A DNA stretch of 64,000 bases from Microbacterium oxydans (GTDB lineage: Bacteria > Actinomycetota > Actinomycetes > Actinomycetales > Microbacteriaceae). Under the pieces are notes generated by a model. It saw only the letters and a list, made by a program, of their open reading frames with translations. It made no database searches and was not told where the DNA came from. This document shows, in pieces, positions 44,771 to 53,414 of the stretch. The DNA is taken from assembly GCF_000956405.1 (NCBI RefSeq), contig NZ_JYIV01000029.1, positions 62,001 to 126,000 of the forward strand, in the 5' to 3' direction. How positions within the stretch are numbered: position 1 is the stretch's first letter; every line of letters starts with the position of its first letter. Both the position numbers and the translations under genes were made by a program.

Positions 44771-46009
44771 ATGACCAAGCGCATCGTCGTCACCGGCATC
44801 GGCGCCACCTCCGCCATCGGCGGCACGGCCCCGGAGAACTGGACGAACCTGCTGGCCGGTATGTCCGGCACCCGCACGCTCGAACACGACTGGGTGCAGC
44901 AGTACGAGCTGCCCGTCACCTTCGCCGCCGAGGCGATCGTCCGCCCGGAAGAGGTCCTCCCCCGCCACGAGGCCAAGCGCCTCGACCCCTCGTCGCAGTT
45001 CGCGTTGATCGCGGCGCGCGAAGCCTGGGAAGACGCGGGTTCGCCCGAGGTCGCTCCCGAACGGCTCGGCGTCGACTTCGCCACCGGCATCGGCGGGCTC
45101 TGGACGCTTCTCGACGCATGGGACACCCTGCGCGAGAAGGGACCCCGTCGGGTCATGCCGCTCACGGTCCCTATGCTCATGCCGAACGCCGCTGCGGGAA
45201 ACCTGTCGCTGCAGTTCCATGCACGCGCCTACGCGCAGACCGTGGTCAGCGCCTGCGCGTCCAGCACCGAGTCGATCATCCACGCTCTCCACCACCTGCA
45301 GGAGGGCCTCGCAGACGTCGTGATCGCCGGTGGTACCGAGTCGGCGATCCACCCCATCACGATGGCCTCCTTCGCCTCGGCGCAGGCGCTGTCGCGTCGC
45401 AACGACGACCCCGCTCACGCCTCCCGCCCCGGAGCGATCGACCGCGACGGATTCGTCATGGGCGAGGGCGCAGCCGCACTCATCCTCGAGACCGAGGAGC
45501 ACGCCAAGGCACGCGGCGCCAAGATCTACGGATACGTGCTCGGCGGTGGAGTCACGGCCGACGCCTATCACATCACCGGCAACGACCCCGAGGGCAACGG
45601 TGCGGCACGAGCCGTGACACAGGCTCTCGAAGAAGCCGGCGTCTCGGCCGACCAGGTCACGCACATCAACGCACACGCGACGTCGACCCCTGTGGGCGAT
45701 CCCAACGAGTACGTCGCGCTCAAGAAGGTCTTCGGCGAACGGATCGACGAGATCCCGGTGTCTGCGACGAAGGCCTCGACGGGACATCTGCTCGGCGGCA
45801 CCGGCGCGCTCGAGGCGATCTTCTCGCTCCTCGCCCTGCGCGACCGCGTGGCACCTCCGACGATCAACATGACGGAGCCGGACCCCGCGGTCCCGTTCCG
45901 CCTCTCGGGCGAACCCACGCCGCTCGGCGACGGCCCGCAGATCGCGATCAGCAACTCGTTCGGCTTCGGTGGACACAACGCTGTCCTCGTGCTCGCCAGC
46001 GCCGACTGA
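44771..46009 (+). CDS. fabF: Beta-ketoacyl-ACP synthase II
   Basis: A 412-residue elongation condensing enzyme. Cys-His-His triad: VSACASSTES, HINAHATSTPVGD and TKASTGHLLGGTGA, with the C-terminal ISNSFGFGGHNAVLVL. ATG 44771 follows AAGGA at 10-base spacing; the longer upstream frame crosses the hairpin. It closes the fabD-fabH-acpP-fabF set and is followed by a terminator. Confidence 0.96.
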   Translation: MTKRIVVTGIGATSAIGGTAPENWTNLLAGMSGTRTLEHDWVQQYELPVTFAAEAIVRPEEVLPRHEAKRLDPSSQFALIAAREAWEDAGSPEVAPERLGVDFATGIGGLWTLLDAWDTLREKGPRRVMPLTVPMLMPNAAAGNLSLQFHARAYAQTVVSACASSTESIIHALHHLQEGLADVVIAGGTESAIHPITMASFASAQALSRRNDDPAHASRPGAIDRDGFVMGEGAAALILETEEHAKARGAKIYGYVLGGGVTADAYHITGNDPEGNGAARAVTQALEEAGVSADQVTHINAHATSTPVGDPNEYVALKKVFGERIDEIPVSATKASTGHLLGGTGALEAIFSLLALRDRVAPPTINMTEPDPAVPFRLSGEPTPLGDGPQIAISNSFGFGGHNAVLVLASAD

Positions 46010-46026
46010 TACGCCTCGATGAAGAC

Positions 46027-46050
46027 CGGCCCTCGGGATTCCGAGGGCCG
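46027..46050 (+). terminator. fabF terminator
   Basis: A 10-bp stem CGGCCCTCGG with loop GATT, flanked by further GAAG/CTTC complementarity, 17 bases after fabF. Confidence 0.75.
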
Positions 46051-46147
46051 CTCTTCGCGTCTGCAGGAGGATCACACGGATGCATGAGCATCCGCCGGCA
46101 CCCGGTCATGCCAGCGGGCGCAGCTCATGCATCTGCGTACTGATCCG

Positions 46148-46813
46148 TCAGGCGGAGCGGAGGCTCCCGAGTCGCTGCGAGCGGGACTCGCGCATCCGGG
46201 TGATGCGCGGGAGGAACCAGCCGATCAGAGGGCCGACGCCGAAGGCGAAGAGCACGGTGCCGACACCGACGGGGCCGCCGAGGAGGAAGCCGACGAGCAG
46301 CACGCTCCCCTCGATCAACGTGCGCACCAGCCACACCGCCCAGCCGGTTCGACGCACGAGACCTGTCATCAGCCCGTCACGAGGTCCGGGGCCGAAGTCT
46401 GCGGCGATGTAGAGTCCGGTCGCGAACGCCAGCAGAAGCAGCCCGAAGACGAACATCGGAGCACCGATCCACACCGACGAAGGTGTCGGGATCAGAGCGA
46501 GCGCGAGGTCGGCGCTGGGTCCGACGAGCAGGGCGTTCAACACGGTGCCGAGCCCTACGCGTTGGCGCAGCGGGATCCACAGCAAGAGGACGACGATCGA
46601 CACGAGCACGGTCATGACGCCGTACCCGAGTCCGGTCTGCCCGGCGAGTCCGAGGGCGAGCACATCCCAGGGCGCGACGCCGATGCCTCCGCGCACCATG
46701 AACCCCAGTGCGACACCGTAGAGGAACAGTCCGACGAGCAGCTGCCCGAGCCGCTCGACGAGGTCCCGTCGACTGCTGGCGGTGATGGGGAGGAGCACGG
46801 AACGGAGGAGCAT
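46148..46813 (-). CDS. YczE-type integral membrane protein
   Basis: A 221-residue membrane protein of the YczE/YitT-like (DUF161-type) family. Five or so helices start at about residue 20; diagnostic segments are GVALGFMVRGGIGVAPWDVLA, AADFGPGPRDGLMTGLVRRTGW and the C-terminal GTVLFAFGVGPLIGWFLP. ATG 46813 was selected because the family starts near there (GGAGG lies just upstream, though very close). Bacillus YczE is linked to surfactin production; the actinobacterial role is unknown. It is divergent from a MocR regulator of the YczR type, a recurrent pairing. Confidence 0.85.
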   Translation of the reverse strand: MLLRSVLLPITASSRRDLVERLGQLLVGLFLYGVALGFMVRGGIGVAPWDVLALGLAGQTGLGYGVMTVLVSIVVLLLWIPLRQRVGLGTVLNALLVGPSADLALALIPTPSSVWIGAPMFVFGLLLLAFATGLYIAADFGPGPRDGLMTGLVRRTGWAVWLVRTLIEGSVLLVGFLLGGPVGVGTVLFAFGVGPLIGWFLPRITRMRESRSQRLGSLRSA

Positions 46814-46862
46814 TCCTCCACTCTGACCCGTGCTCCGTGGTCGGCGCCGAATCCACTCATCA

Positions 46863-46893
46863 CAAAGTGGCCTGCATGCATCAGGCCACTTTG
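46863..46893. promoter_or_regulatory. Palindromic operator candidate between yczE-like and MocR genes
   Basis: A perfect 12-bp inverted repeat (CAAAGTGGCCTG and CAGGCCACTTTG) around the 7-base spacer CATGCAT. It lies 16 bases before the MocR start and 50 bases before the YczE start, so it overlaps the MocR promoter. Confidence 0.7.
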
Positions 46894-46908
46894 CGCCATG
46901 CTGGAGAC

Positions 46909-48312
46909 ATGGGATCACGACTCGTGGCACAGCTCGGCGCGCAGAACGTCGCAGGGTCTACGGCGACAGCACTCGCCGACCGCATCAGGGCGCTGATCCT
47001 CGACGGCCGCCTCACGGTCGGTGAGCGTCTGCCCAGCGAACGGGCCCTCGCCCTCGAACTGCGCCGGTCACGCTCGACGATCACTCGGGCGTACGGGGTC
47101 CTCGAGGCCGACGGATACGTCTCCCGTCTGCATGGCGGAAGCACACGCGTGACGCTTCCCCACGGACACGCGGCCCCCGGCGCCGATGCCGACGACGATG
47201 CCATCGACCTGTCCATCGCCTCCATGGACTCCACCCCGGGGCTCTACGACGCCACCGTGCGATCCCTTCCCCGCCTCGCGGCGCTCCGCGGCACGAGCGG
47301 GTACTCGCTCCGCGGCCTTCCGGAACTGCGCGAAGCCGTCGCGCAGCGCTTCCGTGACCGAGGAGCCCCCACCTCGGCGGATGAGATCATCATCACATCG
47401 GGGGCGCTGAACGCGGTGAACCTGATCCTCACAGCGCTCGGCCGACGCGGTGAGCGAGCCCTGGTCGAACAGCCCACGTTCCCGCACGCACTCGAGGCGC
47501 TGCACCGGCACGGCTACCGCCCCTATCCCACGCCGGTGGACGTCGACGGCTGGGACACTCGACACCTGAACGAGACGCTGCTCGGCGCGCGGCCCCACGT
47601 CGCCTACCTCATCCCCGACTTCCACAATCCCACCGGTGCCACCCTGCCCGATGACGAGAGGGCGCGCATCGCGACGACCGCTCGCAACGTGGGCACGCAC
47701 CTCATCGTCGATGAGACCACGACTGAACTCGACATCGACCGCGGCTGGACTCCGACTCCGATGGCAGCCGCAGGGCCGAACGTGATCACCGTCGGGTCGA
47801 TGTCGAAGATCGCCTGGGGAGGCATGCGCATCGGCTGGATCCGCGCCGAGCGGTCCGTGAGCGCCCGCCTGCTGGCCGTACGGCCTTCGTTCGAGCTCGG
47901 CACGGCGTTGCTCGAGCAGTGCATCGCCGTCGAACTGCTCAGCGACATGCCTGCGCTCAGTTCTCACGTCCGCGGCCGACTGCACGAAGGGCGCTCTGCC
48001 GTCCAAGCAGGGATCGATGCCATCTCCGGCTTCCGGATGCCGACGACTCCCGGAGGACTGTCCGCCTGGGTGGACATCGGTGCGCCCCTGTCCACGGCTC
48101 TCTCCCTCGCCGCCCGCGAGCACCAGCTCATCCTCCCGCCCGGCCCGCGCTTCACGACCGGCGGCGTCCTCGAGCGTCGACTCCGCATCCCGATCACCCT
48201 CACGCCGGAGCGGACCGCGGAGGCGATGCGGCGCCTCTCCTCGGCATGGGACGAGGTGCGCGGCGGCGGCCCATCCGTGTCGGGTGCGCTGCAGCACGCG
48301 GCCGTGATCTGA
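46909..48312 (+). CDS. MocR-family regulator (GntR HTH plus aminotransferase-like domain), YczR type
   Basis: A 467-residue PLP-dependent transcription factor. The winged HTH is at 15-80 (LADRIRALILDGRLTVGERL, LRRSRSTITRAYGVLEADGY). A linker of about 25 residues leads to a fold-type I aminotransferase domain: LREAVAQRFRDRG, IITSGALNAVNLIL, IPDFHNPTGATLPD, LIVDETTTELD and the PLP lysine in GSMSKIAWGGMRIGWIR. MocR proteins use PLP as effector rather than for catalysis. ATG 46909 is 6 bases after CATGCT. The divergent yczE-like gene is the expected target, through the palindrome between them. Confidence 0.92.
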   Translation: MGSRLVAQLGAQNVAGSTATALADRIRALILDGRLTVGERLPSERALALELRRSRSTITRAYGVLEADGYVSRLHGGSTRVTLPHGHAAPGADADDDAIDLSIASMDSTPGLYDATVRSLPRLAALRGTSGYSLRGLPELREAVAQRFRDRGAPTSADEIIITSGALNAVNLILTALGRRGERALVEQPTFPHALEALHRHGYRPYPTPVDVDGWDTRHLNETLLGARPHVAYLIPDFHNPTGATLPDDERARIATTARNVGTHLIVDETTTELDIDRGWTPTPMAAAGPNVITVGSMSKIAWGGMRIGWIRAERSVSARLLAVRPSFELGTALLEQCIAVELLSDMPALSSHVRGRLHEGRSAVQAGIDAISGFRMPTTPGGLSAWVDIGAPLSTALSLAAREHQLILPPGPRFTTGGVLERRLRIPITLTPERTAEAMRRLSSAWDEVRGGGPSVSGALQHAAVI

Positions 48313-48317
48313 GGAGG

Positions 48318-48361
48318 ACGACGAAGACCCCACCTCGTTCCCGAGGCGGGGTCTTCGTCGT
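48318..48361 (+). terminator. MocR gene terminator
   Basis: ACGACGAAGACCCC-A-CCTCG pairs with CGAGG-C-GGGGTCTTCGTCGT around loop TTCC, immediately after the stop codon. Confidence 0.8.
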
Positions 48362-48450
48362 GCGGAGCGGGGATACGTCTTCTCAGCGTCCGGGATCACT
48401 CACCGGCATCCGATACTCACGCCTCCCCCGTCCCGGTCTGTGTGGCCGGC

Positions 48451-48954
48451 TCAACCGACCTTGTGCAGCCAGACGACTCTGGCGTCGTCGCTGGCATGAC
48501 GGAAGGGTTCCAATTCCTCGTCCCAGGCCGAGCCGAGGGCGATGTCGAGTTCGCGCTGCAACTCGACGGCGCTCCCGGCGGCGATCTCCATCGCGTAGCG
48601 GATTCGATCTTCACCGATCACGATGTTCCCTGCGGCATCGGTCTGGGCATAGTGGATGCCGAGATCGGGCGTGTGCAACCACCGGCCGCCGTCGCTGCGC
48701 GGAGTGGGGTCTTCGGTCACCTCGAAGCGGAGGTGCTCCCAGCCGCGGATCGACGTCGCGAGAGCGGCGCCCGTGCCGACGGGACCGTCCCAGTAGAACT
48801 CCGCCCGCCGGGCACCATCGAGAACAGGCTGCTCGGTCCAGTCGAAGTTCACCGCACGCCCGATAGCGCGACCCACCGCCCATTCGAGGTGCGGGCAGAG
48901 CGCGCGAGGCGCAGAGTGGATGAACACCACTCCGCGTGCGTAAGCCGTCGCCAT
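48451..48954 (-). CDS. DUF3145 domain protein
   Basis: A 167-residue protein of the actinobacterial DUF3145 family. It opens ARGVVFIHSAPRALCPHLEW, with RAVNFDWTEQPV, FYWDGPVGTGAALATSIRGW and LRFEVTEDPTPRSDGGRW, and ends DDARVVWLHKVG. Cytosolic, no membrane segment. It is highly conserved across actinobacteria and near fatty-acid synthesis genes in many genomes, as it is here; function unknown. GGAGA precedes ATG 48954. Confidence 0.92.
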   Translation of the reverse strand: MATAYARGVVFIHSAPRALCPHLEWAVGRAIGRAVNFDWTEQPVLDGARRAEFYWDGPVGTGAALATSIRGWEHLRFEVTEDPTPRSDGGRWLHTPDLGIHYAQTDAAGNIVIGEDRIRYAMEIAAGSAVELQRELDIALGSAWDEELEPFRHASDDARVVWLHKVG

Positions 48955-49074
48955 GATCTCTCCGTTTCATCAGGTGCGTCTTCCCCAACGACCTGAACCA
49001 CGAAGTGGCGAGAATATGCGGTTGTGCGCCCATTCTCGCCGAGATCCCCGGAAATCACAAGCATGTCATTCGCG

Positions 49075-49113
49075 CGACGAAGGCCCCGGTCGCGCGGACC
49101 GGGGCCTTCGTCG
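49075..49113. terminator. Terminator downstream of the oxygenase-like gene
   Basis: A 17-bp perfect stem (CGACGAAGGCCCCGGTC) with loop GCGCG, 42 bases past the stop of the minus-strand gene that ends at 49155. Confidence 0.88.
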
Positions 49114-49154
49114 TGTTTCGACGGTCGCGATGGACCGTCAGTGCGTGGAGAGGG

Positions 49155-49928
49155 TCACGCCTCGCTCATGGCCTGCTTGACCTGCTGGCCCTTCGCCGCG
49201 TAGTAGGCCGCACGAGCAGCGTCCTTGCGCGCCTGCTCGGCGTACCCGAACTCGAGCGTCTCCTGGTCGACCTCGTAGTTGGGCACGTCGTCGGTGCCGT
49301 GGTACTTCTCGATGTAGGCGTCGAGCTCGGGCCCCGAGGTCCACGACGTGATGAGGCAGTAGCGCGGCTCGGTGCCGTTGTGGGTGGCCGCATGCCACAG
49401 GCGCTGGGTGTCGACGATGAGCTGCGCGCCCGCGGGGAGGGCGATGCGGTACTCGATGCTCGGGTCGGTGCGGTTCTCACGCAGGACGAAGTAGCTGTCC
49501 TTGTCGTCCGTGAGGTTGAAGAAACCACGGACGACCCAGCCGGTGCCATCGGGGTTGAGGCGGTTGTTGTCGTCCTGGTGCAGGTTGTAGAGGCAGTCAC
49601 CGTACGGGGTCGGCTGCAGCTCGATGACACGGCATCGACCCACGTTCGCACCCGGCTCCTGAGCGCGACGCGTCAGGTTCGGGGCCTTCTCGGTCTGGGA
49701 GTCGATCCAGACGCCGTCCTTGTCGGTGCGCGGCGGCTTGTGGTTCCAGAAACCGTTGCACTCGATGTCGCCGAAGGCACTGGCGAGCGGGGCGAAGCGG
49801 GTGTCGCCCGACGACTTCCAGTCGTTGTACTCGATGTCGAGCCATTCCTTGGGGTCGAGCTCCTGGTTGTAGCTGTCGAGGACGACGAAGCCCTTTTCCT
49901 CGAGCGCCGCAGACTTGATGTAACCCAT
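49155..49928 (-). CDS. Putative Fe(II)/2-oxoglutarate-type oxygenase-like protein
   Basis: A 257-residue protein not assigned to a named family by me. The pattern HQD (YNLHQDDNN, about 128) followed by a distal His (QRLWHAATH) and an Arg (EPRYCLITSW) matches the HxD...H...R facial triad and cosubstrate site of the 2-oxoglutarate oxygenase fold; FFNLTDDKDSYFVLRE and LPAGAQLIVDT fit the jelly-roll strands. No signal peptide. The C-terminal ~50 residues are Ala/Glu-rich helix. ATG 49928 is the first in-frame start (a stop lies 7 codons upstream); AAGGA is 13 bases away, unusually far. A DtxR/IdeR-like iron box lies upstream. Confidence 0.6.
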   Translation of the reverse strand: MGYIKSAALEEKGFVVLDSYNQELDPKEWLDIEYNDWKSSGDTRFAPLASAFGDIECNGFWNHKPPRTDKDGVWIDSQTEKAPNLTRRAQEPGANVGRCRVIELQPTPYGDCLYNLHQDDNNRLNPDGTGWVVRGFFNLTDDKDSYFVLRENRTDPSIEYRIALPAGAQLIVDTQRLWHAATHNGTEPRYCLITSWTSGPELDAYIEKYHGTDDVPNYEVDQETLEFGYAEQARKDAARAAYYAAKGQQVKQAMSEA

Positions 49929-49975
49929 GATCGAGTCATGTTCCTTTCATCGGGGGCCAGCACGTTTTAACAGGC

Positions 49976-49994
49976 CCTGATAAGGCAAGCCTAA
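49976..49994 (-). promoter_or_regulatory. DtxR/IdeR-like iron box
   Basis: The minus strand reads TTAGGCTTGCCTTATCAGG. It keeps TTAGG and GCCT at the positions of the 19-bp DtxR consensus, with about 12 of 19 matches, and contains the near-palindrome TTAGGC-TT-GCCTTA. It lies about 50-65 bases before the oxygenase-like gene. Confidence 0.45.
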
Positions 49995-50040
49995 CAGCGT
50001 CGTCCGCGAGCCCTTCGGAGGTCGGCCGTGCATAAACGAA

Positions 50041-50046
50041 TAGACT
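50041..50046 (+). promoter_or_regulatory. Candidate -10 element for the GmrSD-like gene
   Basis: TAGACT, 58 bases before ATG 50105. Confidence 0.4.
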
Positions 50047-50104
50047 GATCGGGGCGCCCGGCGAGGCCTCGGCACCCGTCGCTACGGGAGGACGAGACAC
50101 CAGC

Positions 50105-52108
50105 ATGAGCACCGCGACCAACGTCGAGGCGACAGCAGTCAACACGATCGAGTGGCTCGCGGCGAGCAGCACCACCATCGTCGTTCCCGTGTATCAGCGG
50201 CAGTACCGATGGGACATCGGCGGCTGCGAACGGCTGCTCTCCGACATCCGCGCGGTGGCAGGCGAGGACGACCACCACCGTCACTTCATCGGATCGATCC
50301 TCTCCGCGGAGGACGGCGTCTCCTCCGATGCCGATCTGATCCTCATCGACGGTCAGCAGCGCATCACCACGCTCATGCTGCTCGTTGCCGCGCTGCACCA
50401 CTCGATCCGCGACACCGATGCGGTGCTGGCTGCGGACCTGGAACGCGTGCTCGTCCGCTCCGACTCCCCCGGTCGCACGAAGCTCCGCCCGCACGACGCC
50501 TGGGCTGACCTCTACGAATCGGTCGTGTTGGATCGACGCGGCGACGCCGATCGTGAGTCGCGCTTCGACGACAACTACGCCTTCTTCCGCAGCCAGATCC
50601 ATGTCGACGAGGTGCCGACCATCTGGCGAGGGCTGAAGAAGCTCGAGCATGTGTCGATCACCCTCGGCGCTCGTGCCAACGCCCAGCAGATCTTCGAGAG
50701 TCTGAACTCGACGGGCGAGCCGCTGCGCGACCACGAGCTCATCCACAACTACATCCTCATGGGCCTCAGTCACGCCGAGCAGGTCGATGTCGAGACACGC
50801 TTCTGGCTGCCGATCGAACGGCACACCGGCGAGGCGATCGGCGCCTTCTGGCGGCACTACCTCGTGTTCGTCACAGGCCGCGAGGTCGCCGCGAACGGGG
50901 AGCACGGCGTCTACAGCGCCTTCCGGCAGTCGTTCCCCCGCGTCGACGTCGCCCATCTGCAGGCCCATGCCACGGAGTGGCGACACTACGCGGAGATATA
51001 CGGCATCCTGCTCGACCCGTCGCAGGAGCAGGACCCCGAGATCGCGCAGCAGCTGCGTCACGTCAACACGTTCGGTCGTTCCTCGTACCCTCTCGTGATG
51101 AGCGCGTACAGCGACCACGTCCGCGGCGTCATCGACCGCGAAGAGTTCATCGAGACCCTGGAGTGGCTGCAAGCCCTGTACCTGCGCCGTGCGCTGGTGA
51201 ACCTGCCGGCCGAACGACTCGTCGCGAGACTGTGCCGGGCGCGCCGTGACGGCAGGGATCCGCTTGCGAGGGCGTTCGCTCGCATCACCCCGTCGGACGA
51301 GCGGGTGAGCGCGGTACTGAAGTACAGCGAGCTCCCCCACCCCGCCTACGTGCTCGGACGGTTGGAAGGCGTGAACGACCTCGACGCCTACGACATCGAG
51401 CACATCGTTCCCTCCGTGCCGGGTGACGCATGGTCGGGCGATGGAACGCGCGCCTGGAGCGAGTACTCCGAGGACGAGCAGAACAGCCATCGCGCCCTCG
51501 CCCCGACCCTCGGCAACCTCACCCTGCTCGAGGAGCACCTCGCGGAGCGCGTGTTCGGCGCCTCGTTCCCTGTCAAGCGCTCGGACGCGTACGCACGCAG
51601 CGCGGTGCCGGCGACGCGAGCGCTGGCCGACGTCGTCTCGTGGAACACGGCCGCGATCACGCGTCGCACGGTCGCGCTCACCTCCGACCTGATCCGCATC
51701 TGGGCACGACCCGCCCTGCCGGAGATCGACGACGACGGACTCACTCCGATCCTGGATGCCGTGCGGCGCCGCGGGTGGCCGACCGGGTGGGAGCGGGAGT
51801 TCGACTACGTCGAGTACCGCGGTGAGCGCTGGGAGGTGCCGGATGTGAAGTACCTCTTCAACCGGGTCTTCCGTCGCGCCTGGACCGACACGAGAGACGC
51901 GGCCCTCGCCTACTGCGCCGCACACGGAGGCCCGATCTATCAGGACATGGCCTGGAAGGGACAGTGGGATGAGCTCGGCGAGGGGCACTTCCTCTACATG
52001 GGCTGGGATTCCAACTACATGATGACCGCTGTGCAGGGTGTGCTCGAGGAGTCGGGCATCGCCTCGGAGGTCTTCGTCAAGTACTCCTACATCGGGAATG
52101 TGATGTGA
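50105..52108 (+). CDS. GmrSD-like DUF262/DUF1524 (HNH) type IV restriction-like protein
   Basis: A 667-residue single-chain protein. The N-terminal DUF262 (GmrS-like, ParB fold) has VPVYQRQYRW (28-36) and the nucleotide motif LIDGQQRITTL (80-90). The middle DUF1524 (GmrD-like) has the HNH core DIEHIVPSVPGDAW (about 430) and LGNLTLLEEHLAERVFG (about 468). An additional C-terminal segment of about 100 residues (from WEVPDVKYLFNRVFRRAWTD to the end) is not part of either domain and is unrecognised. In GmrSD and BrxU this architecture cuts glucosylated or otherwise modified phage DNA. There is no partner methyltransferase, consistent with a modification-dependent defence enzyme. Confidence 0.88.
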   Translation: MSTATNVEATAVNTIEWLAASSTTIVVPVYQRQYRWDIGGCERLLSDIRAVAGEDDHHRHFIGSILSAEDGVSSDADLILIDGQQRITTLMLLVAALHHSIRDTDAVLAADLERVLVRSDSPGRTKLRPHDAWADLYESVVLDRRGDADRESRFDDNYAFFRSQIHVDEVPTIWRGLKKLEHVSITLGARANAQQIFESLNSTGEPLRDHELIHNYILMGLSHAEQVDVETRFWLPIERHTGEAIGAFWRHYLVFVTGREVAANGEHGVYSAFRQSFPRVDVAHLQAHATEWRHYAEIYGILLDPSQEQDPEIAQQLRHVNTFGRSSYPLVMSAYSDHVRGVIDREEFIETLEWLQALYLRRALVNLPAERLVARLCRARRDGRDPLARAFARITPSDERVSAVLKYSELPHPAYVLGRLEGVNDLDAYDIEHIVPSVPGDAWSGDGTRAWSEYSEDEQNSHRALAPTLGNLTLLEEHLAERVFGASFPVKRSDAYARSAVPATRALADVVSWNTAAITRRTVALTSDLIRIWARPALPEIDDDGLTPILDAVRRRGWPTGWEREFDYVEYRGERWEVPDVKYLFNRVFRRAWTDTRDAALAYCAAHGGPIYQDMAWKGQWDELGEGHFLYMGWDSNYMMTAVQGVLEESGIASEVFVKYSYIGNVM

Positions 52109-52110
52109 AT

Positions 52111-53358
52111 ATGAGCACCGTCGTGCGCAAGCTGCAGGATCTCACCGTCGAAGAGCACACGCTCACGGTTCCCCTGGTGTGGGGCGACCCCACGGACCAT
52201 CGCACGATCGACGTGTTCGCGCGCGTCGTGGCCCGCGAGGGAGGTGACGCCCTCCCCTATCTGGTCTTCCTTCAGGGCGGGCCGGGGCACGAGGCTCCGC
52301 GTCCCTTCCACTCCTCCACGTCACCGGCCTGGCTCGACCAGGCGCTCGCCCACTACCGCCTGGTGCTCCTCGACCAGAGAGGCACGGGCCGTTCGACCCC
52401 GGTGGGAGATGCGGACCTCGAACGCGGTGCAGCGGCCGTGGCCGAGTACCTGACCCATCTGCGGGCCGACGCGATCGTCCGCGACTGCGAGGCCGTGCGC
52501 GAGCATCTGGGCGCCACCACCTGGAGCGTGCTCGGACAGTCGTTCGGCGGTTTCACCACCCTGGCGTACCTCTCCACCGACGCCGCATCCCTCGACGACG
52601 TCTTCATCACCGGCGGGCTCAGCGCGGTGGGACGCCATCCCGACGACGTCTATGCACTCTGCTACGACAAGATGCGGGATGCCTCCGAGCGCTACTATCG
52701 CCGATTCCCCGAACACCGCGACACGATGCGACGACTCGTCGACCTCGCGGACGCGGGCGACATCGTCCTCCCGGACGGGGAGGTCGTCTCCCGCTCGCGC
52801 CTACGGTCGGTGGGATCGGCCCTCGGGACCGACGACGGATGGCAGACCCTCTGGTCGCTCCTGGAGCGCGACCCCGCCTCCAACGCCTTCCGGCACGACC
52901 TTATGCACGCGATGCCCTACGACGGCCGCAATCCGCTGTACTTCGCCTTCCACGAGTCGAGCTATGCCGACGGTCACGCCACTCGGTGGTCCGCCGAGCG
53001 CACCGAGCCCAGCGACTTCCGCGACGACCCGACGCTGTTCACCGGCGAGCACATCCGCCGCGAATGGACCGAGACGGTGCCGGCATTCCAACCGTGGCGT
53101 GATGTCGCCCTCGAGCTGGCGGAGTTCGAGTGGCCGAGCATCTACGACGCGAAGGCGATCGCCGCATCGGAAGCCACCGGTGCCGCCGCGGTCTACGTCA
53201 ACGACGTCTACGTGCCCTACGAGTTCTCGATCGAGACCGCGAGGCTCATGCCGGGCGTGCAGCTCTGGCAGACGAGCGAACACGAGCACAACGGCCTGCG
53301 GTCCGGCCCTGTGCTCGCTCGCCTGATCGACCTCGCTCACGGTCGACGCATCCGCTGA
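52111..53358 (+). CDS. Proline iminopeptidase-like alpha/beta hydrolase (S33 family)
   Basis: A 415-residue alpha/beta hydrolase with the prolyl aminopeptidase layout. The oxyanion region is FLQGGPGHEAPRP, then LLDQRGTGRST, the nucleophile elbow LGQSFGGFTTLAYL (Ser about 136), a large helical cap, and a C-terminal catalytic His in TSEHEHNGLRSG. ATG 52111 starts 2 bases after the stop of the GmrSD-like gene (GTG 52105 is an alternative overlapping it), so the two may be co-transcribed. The function is probably peptide trimming; a defence role is not implied by sequence. Confidence 0.9.
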   Translation: MSTVVRKLQDLTVEEHTLTVPLVWGDPTDHRTIDVFARVVAREGGDALPYLVFLQGGPGHEAPRPFHSSTSPAWLDQALAHYRLVLLDQRGTGRSTPVGDADLERGAAAVAEYLTHLRADAIVRDCEAVREHLGATTWSVLGQSFGGFTTLAYLSTDAASLDDVFITGGLSAVGRHPDDVYALCYDKMRDASERYYRRFPEHRDTMRRLVDLADAGDIVLPDGEVVSRSRLRSVGSALGTDDGWQTLWSLLERDPASNAFRHDLMHAMPYDGRNPLYFAFHESSYADGHATRWSAERTEPSDFRDDPTLFTGEHIRREWTETVPAFQPWRDVALELAEFEWPSIYDAKAIAASEATGAAAVYVNDVYVPYEFSIETARLMPGVQLWQTSEHEHNGLRSGPVLARLIDLAHGRRIR

Positions 53359-53402
53359 CGGCATCCGCCGAGAGGAGGATGTCCTCTGCTCGCCGACGTG
53401 CC

Positions 53403-53408
53403 TATCCT
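53403..53408 (+). promoter_or_regulatory. Leaderless-type -10 for the small membrane protein gene
   Basis: TATCCT, 6 bases before GTG 53415. Confidence 0.5.
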
Positions 53409-53414
53409 GTCCTC

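Noticed and set aside
48955..49154. Possible small gene between DUF3145 and the oxygenase-like gene
   Set aside because: Both strands show only the terminator hairpin at 49075-49113 and the DUF3145 leader; no frame has a ribosome site or plausible composition.
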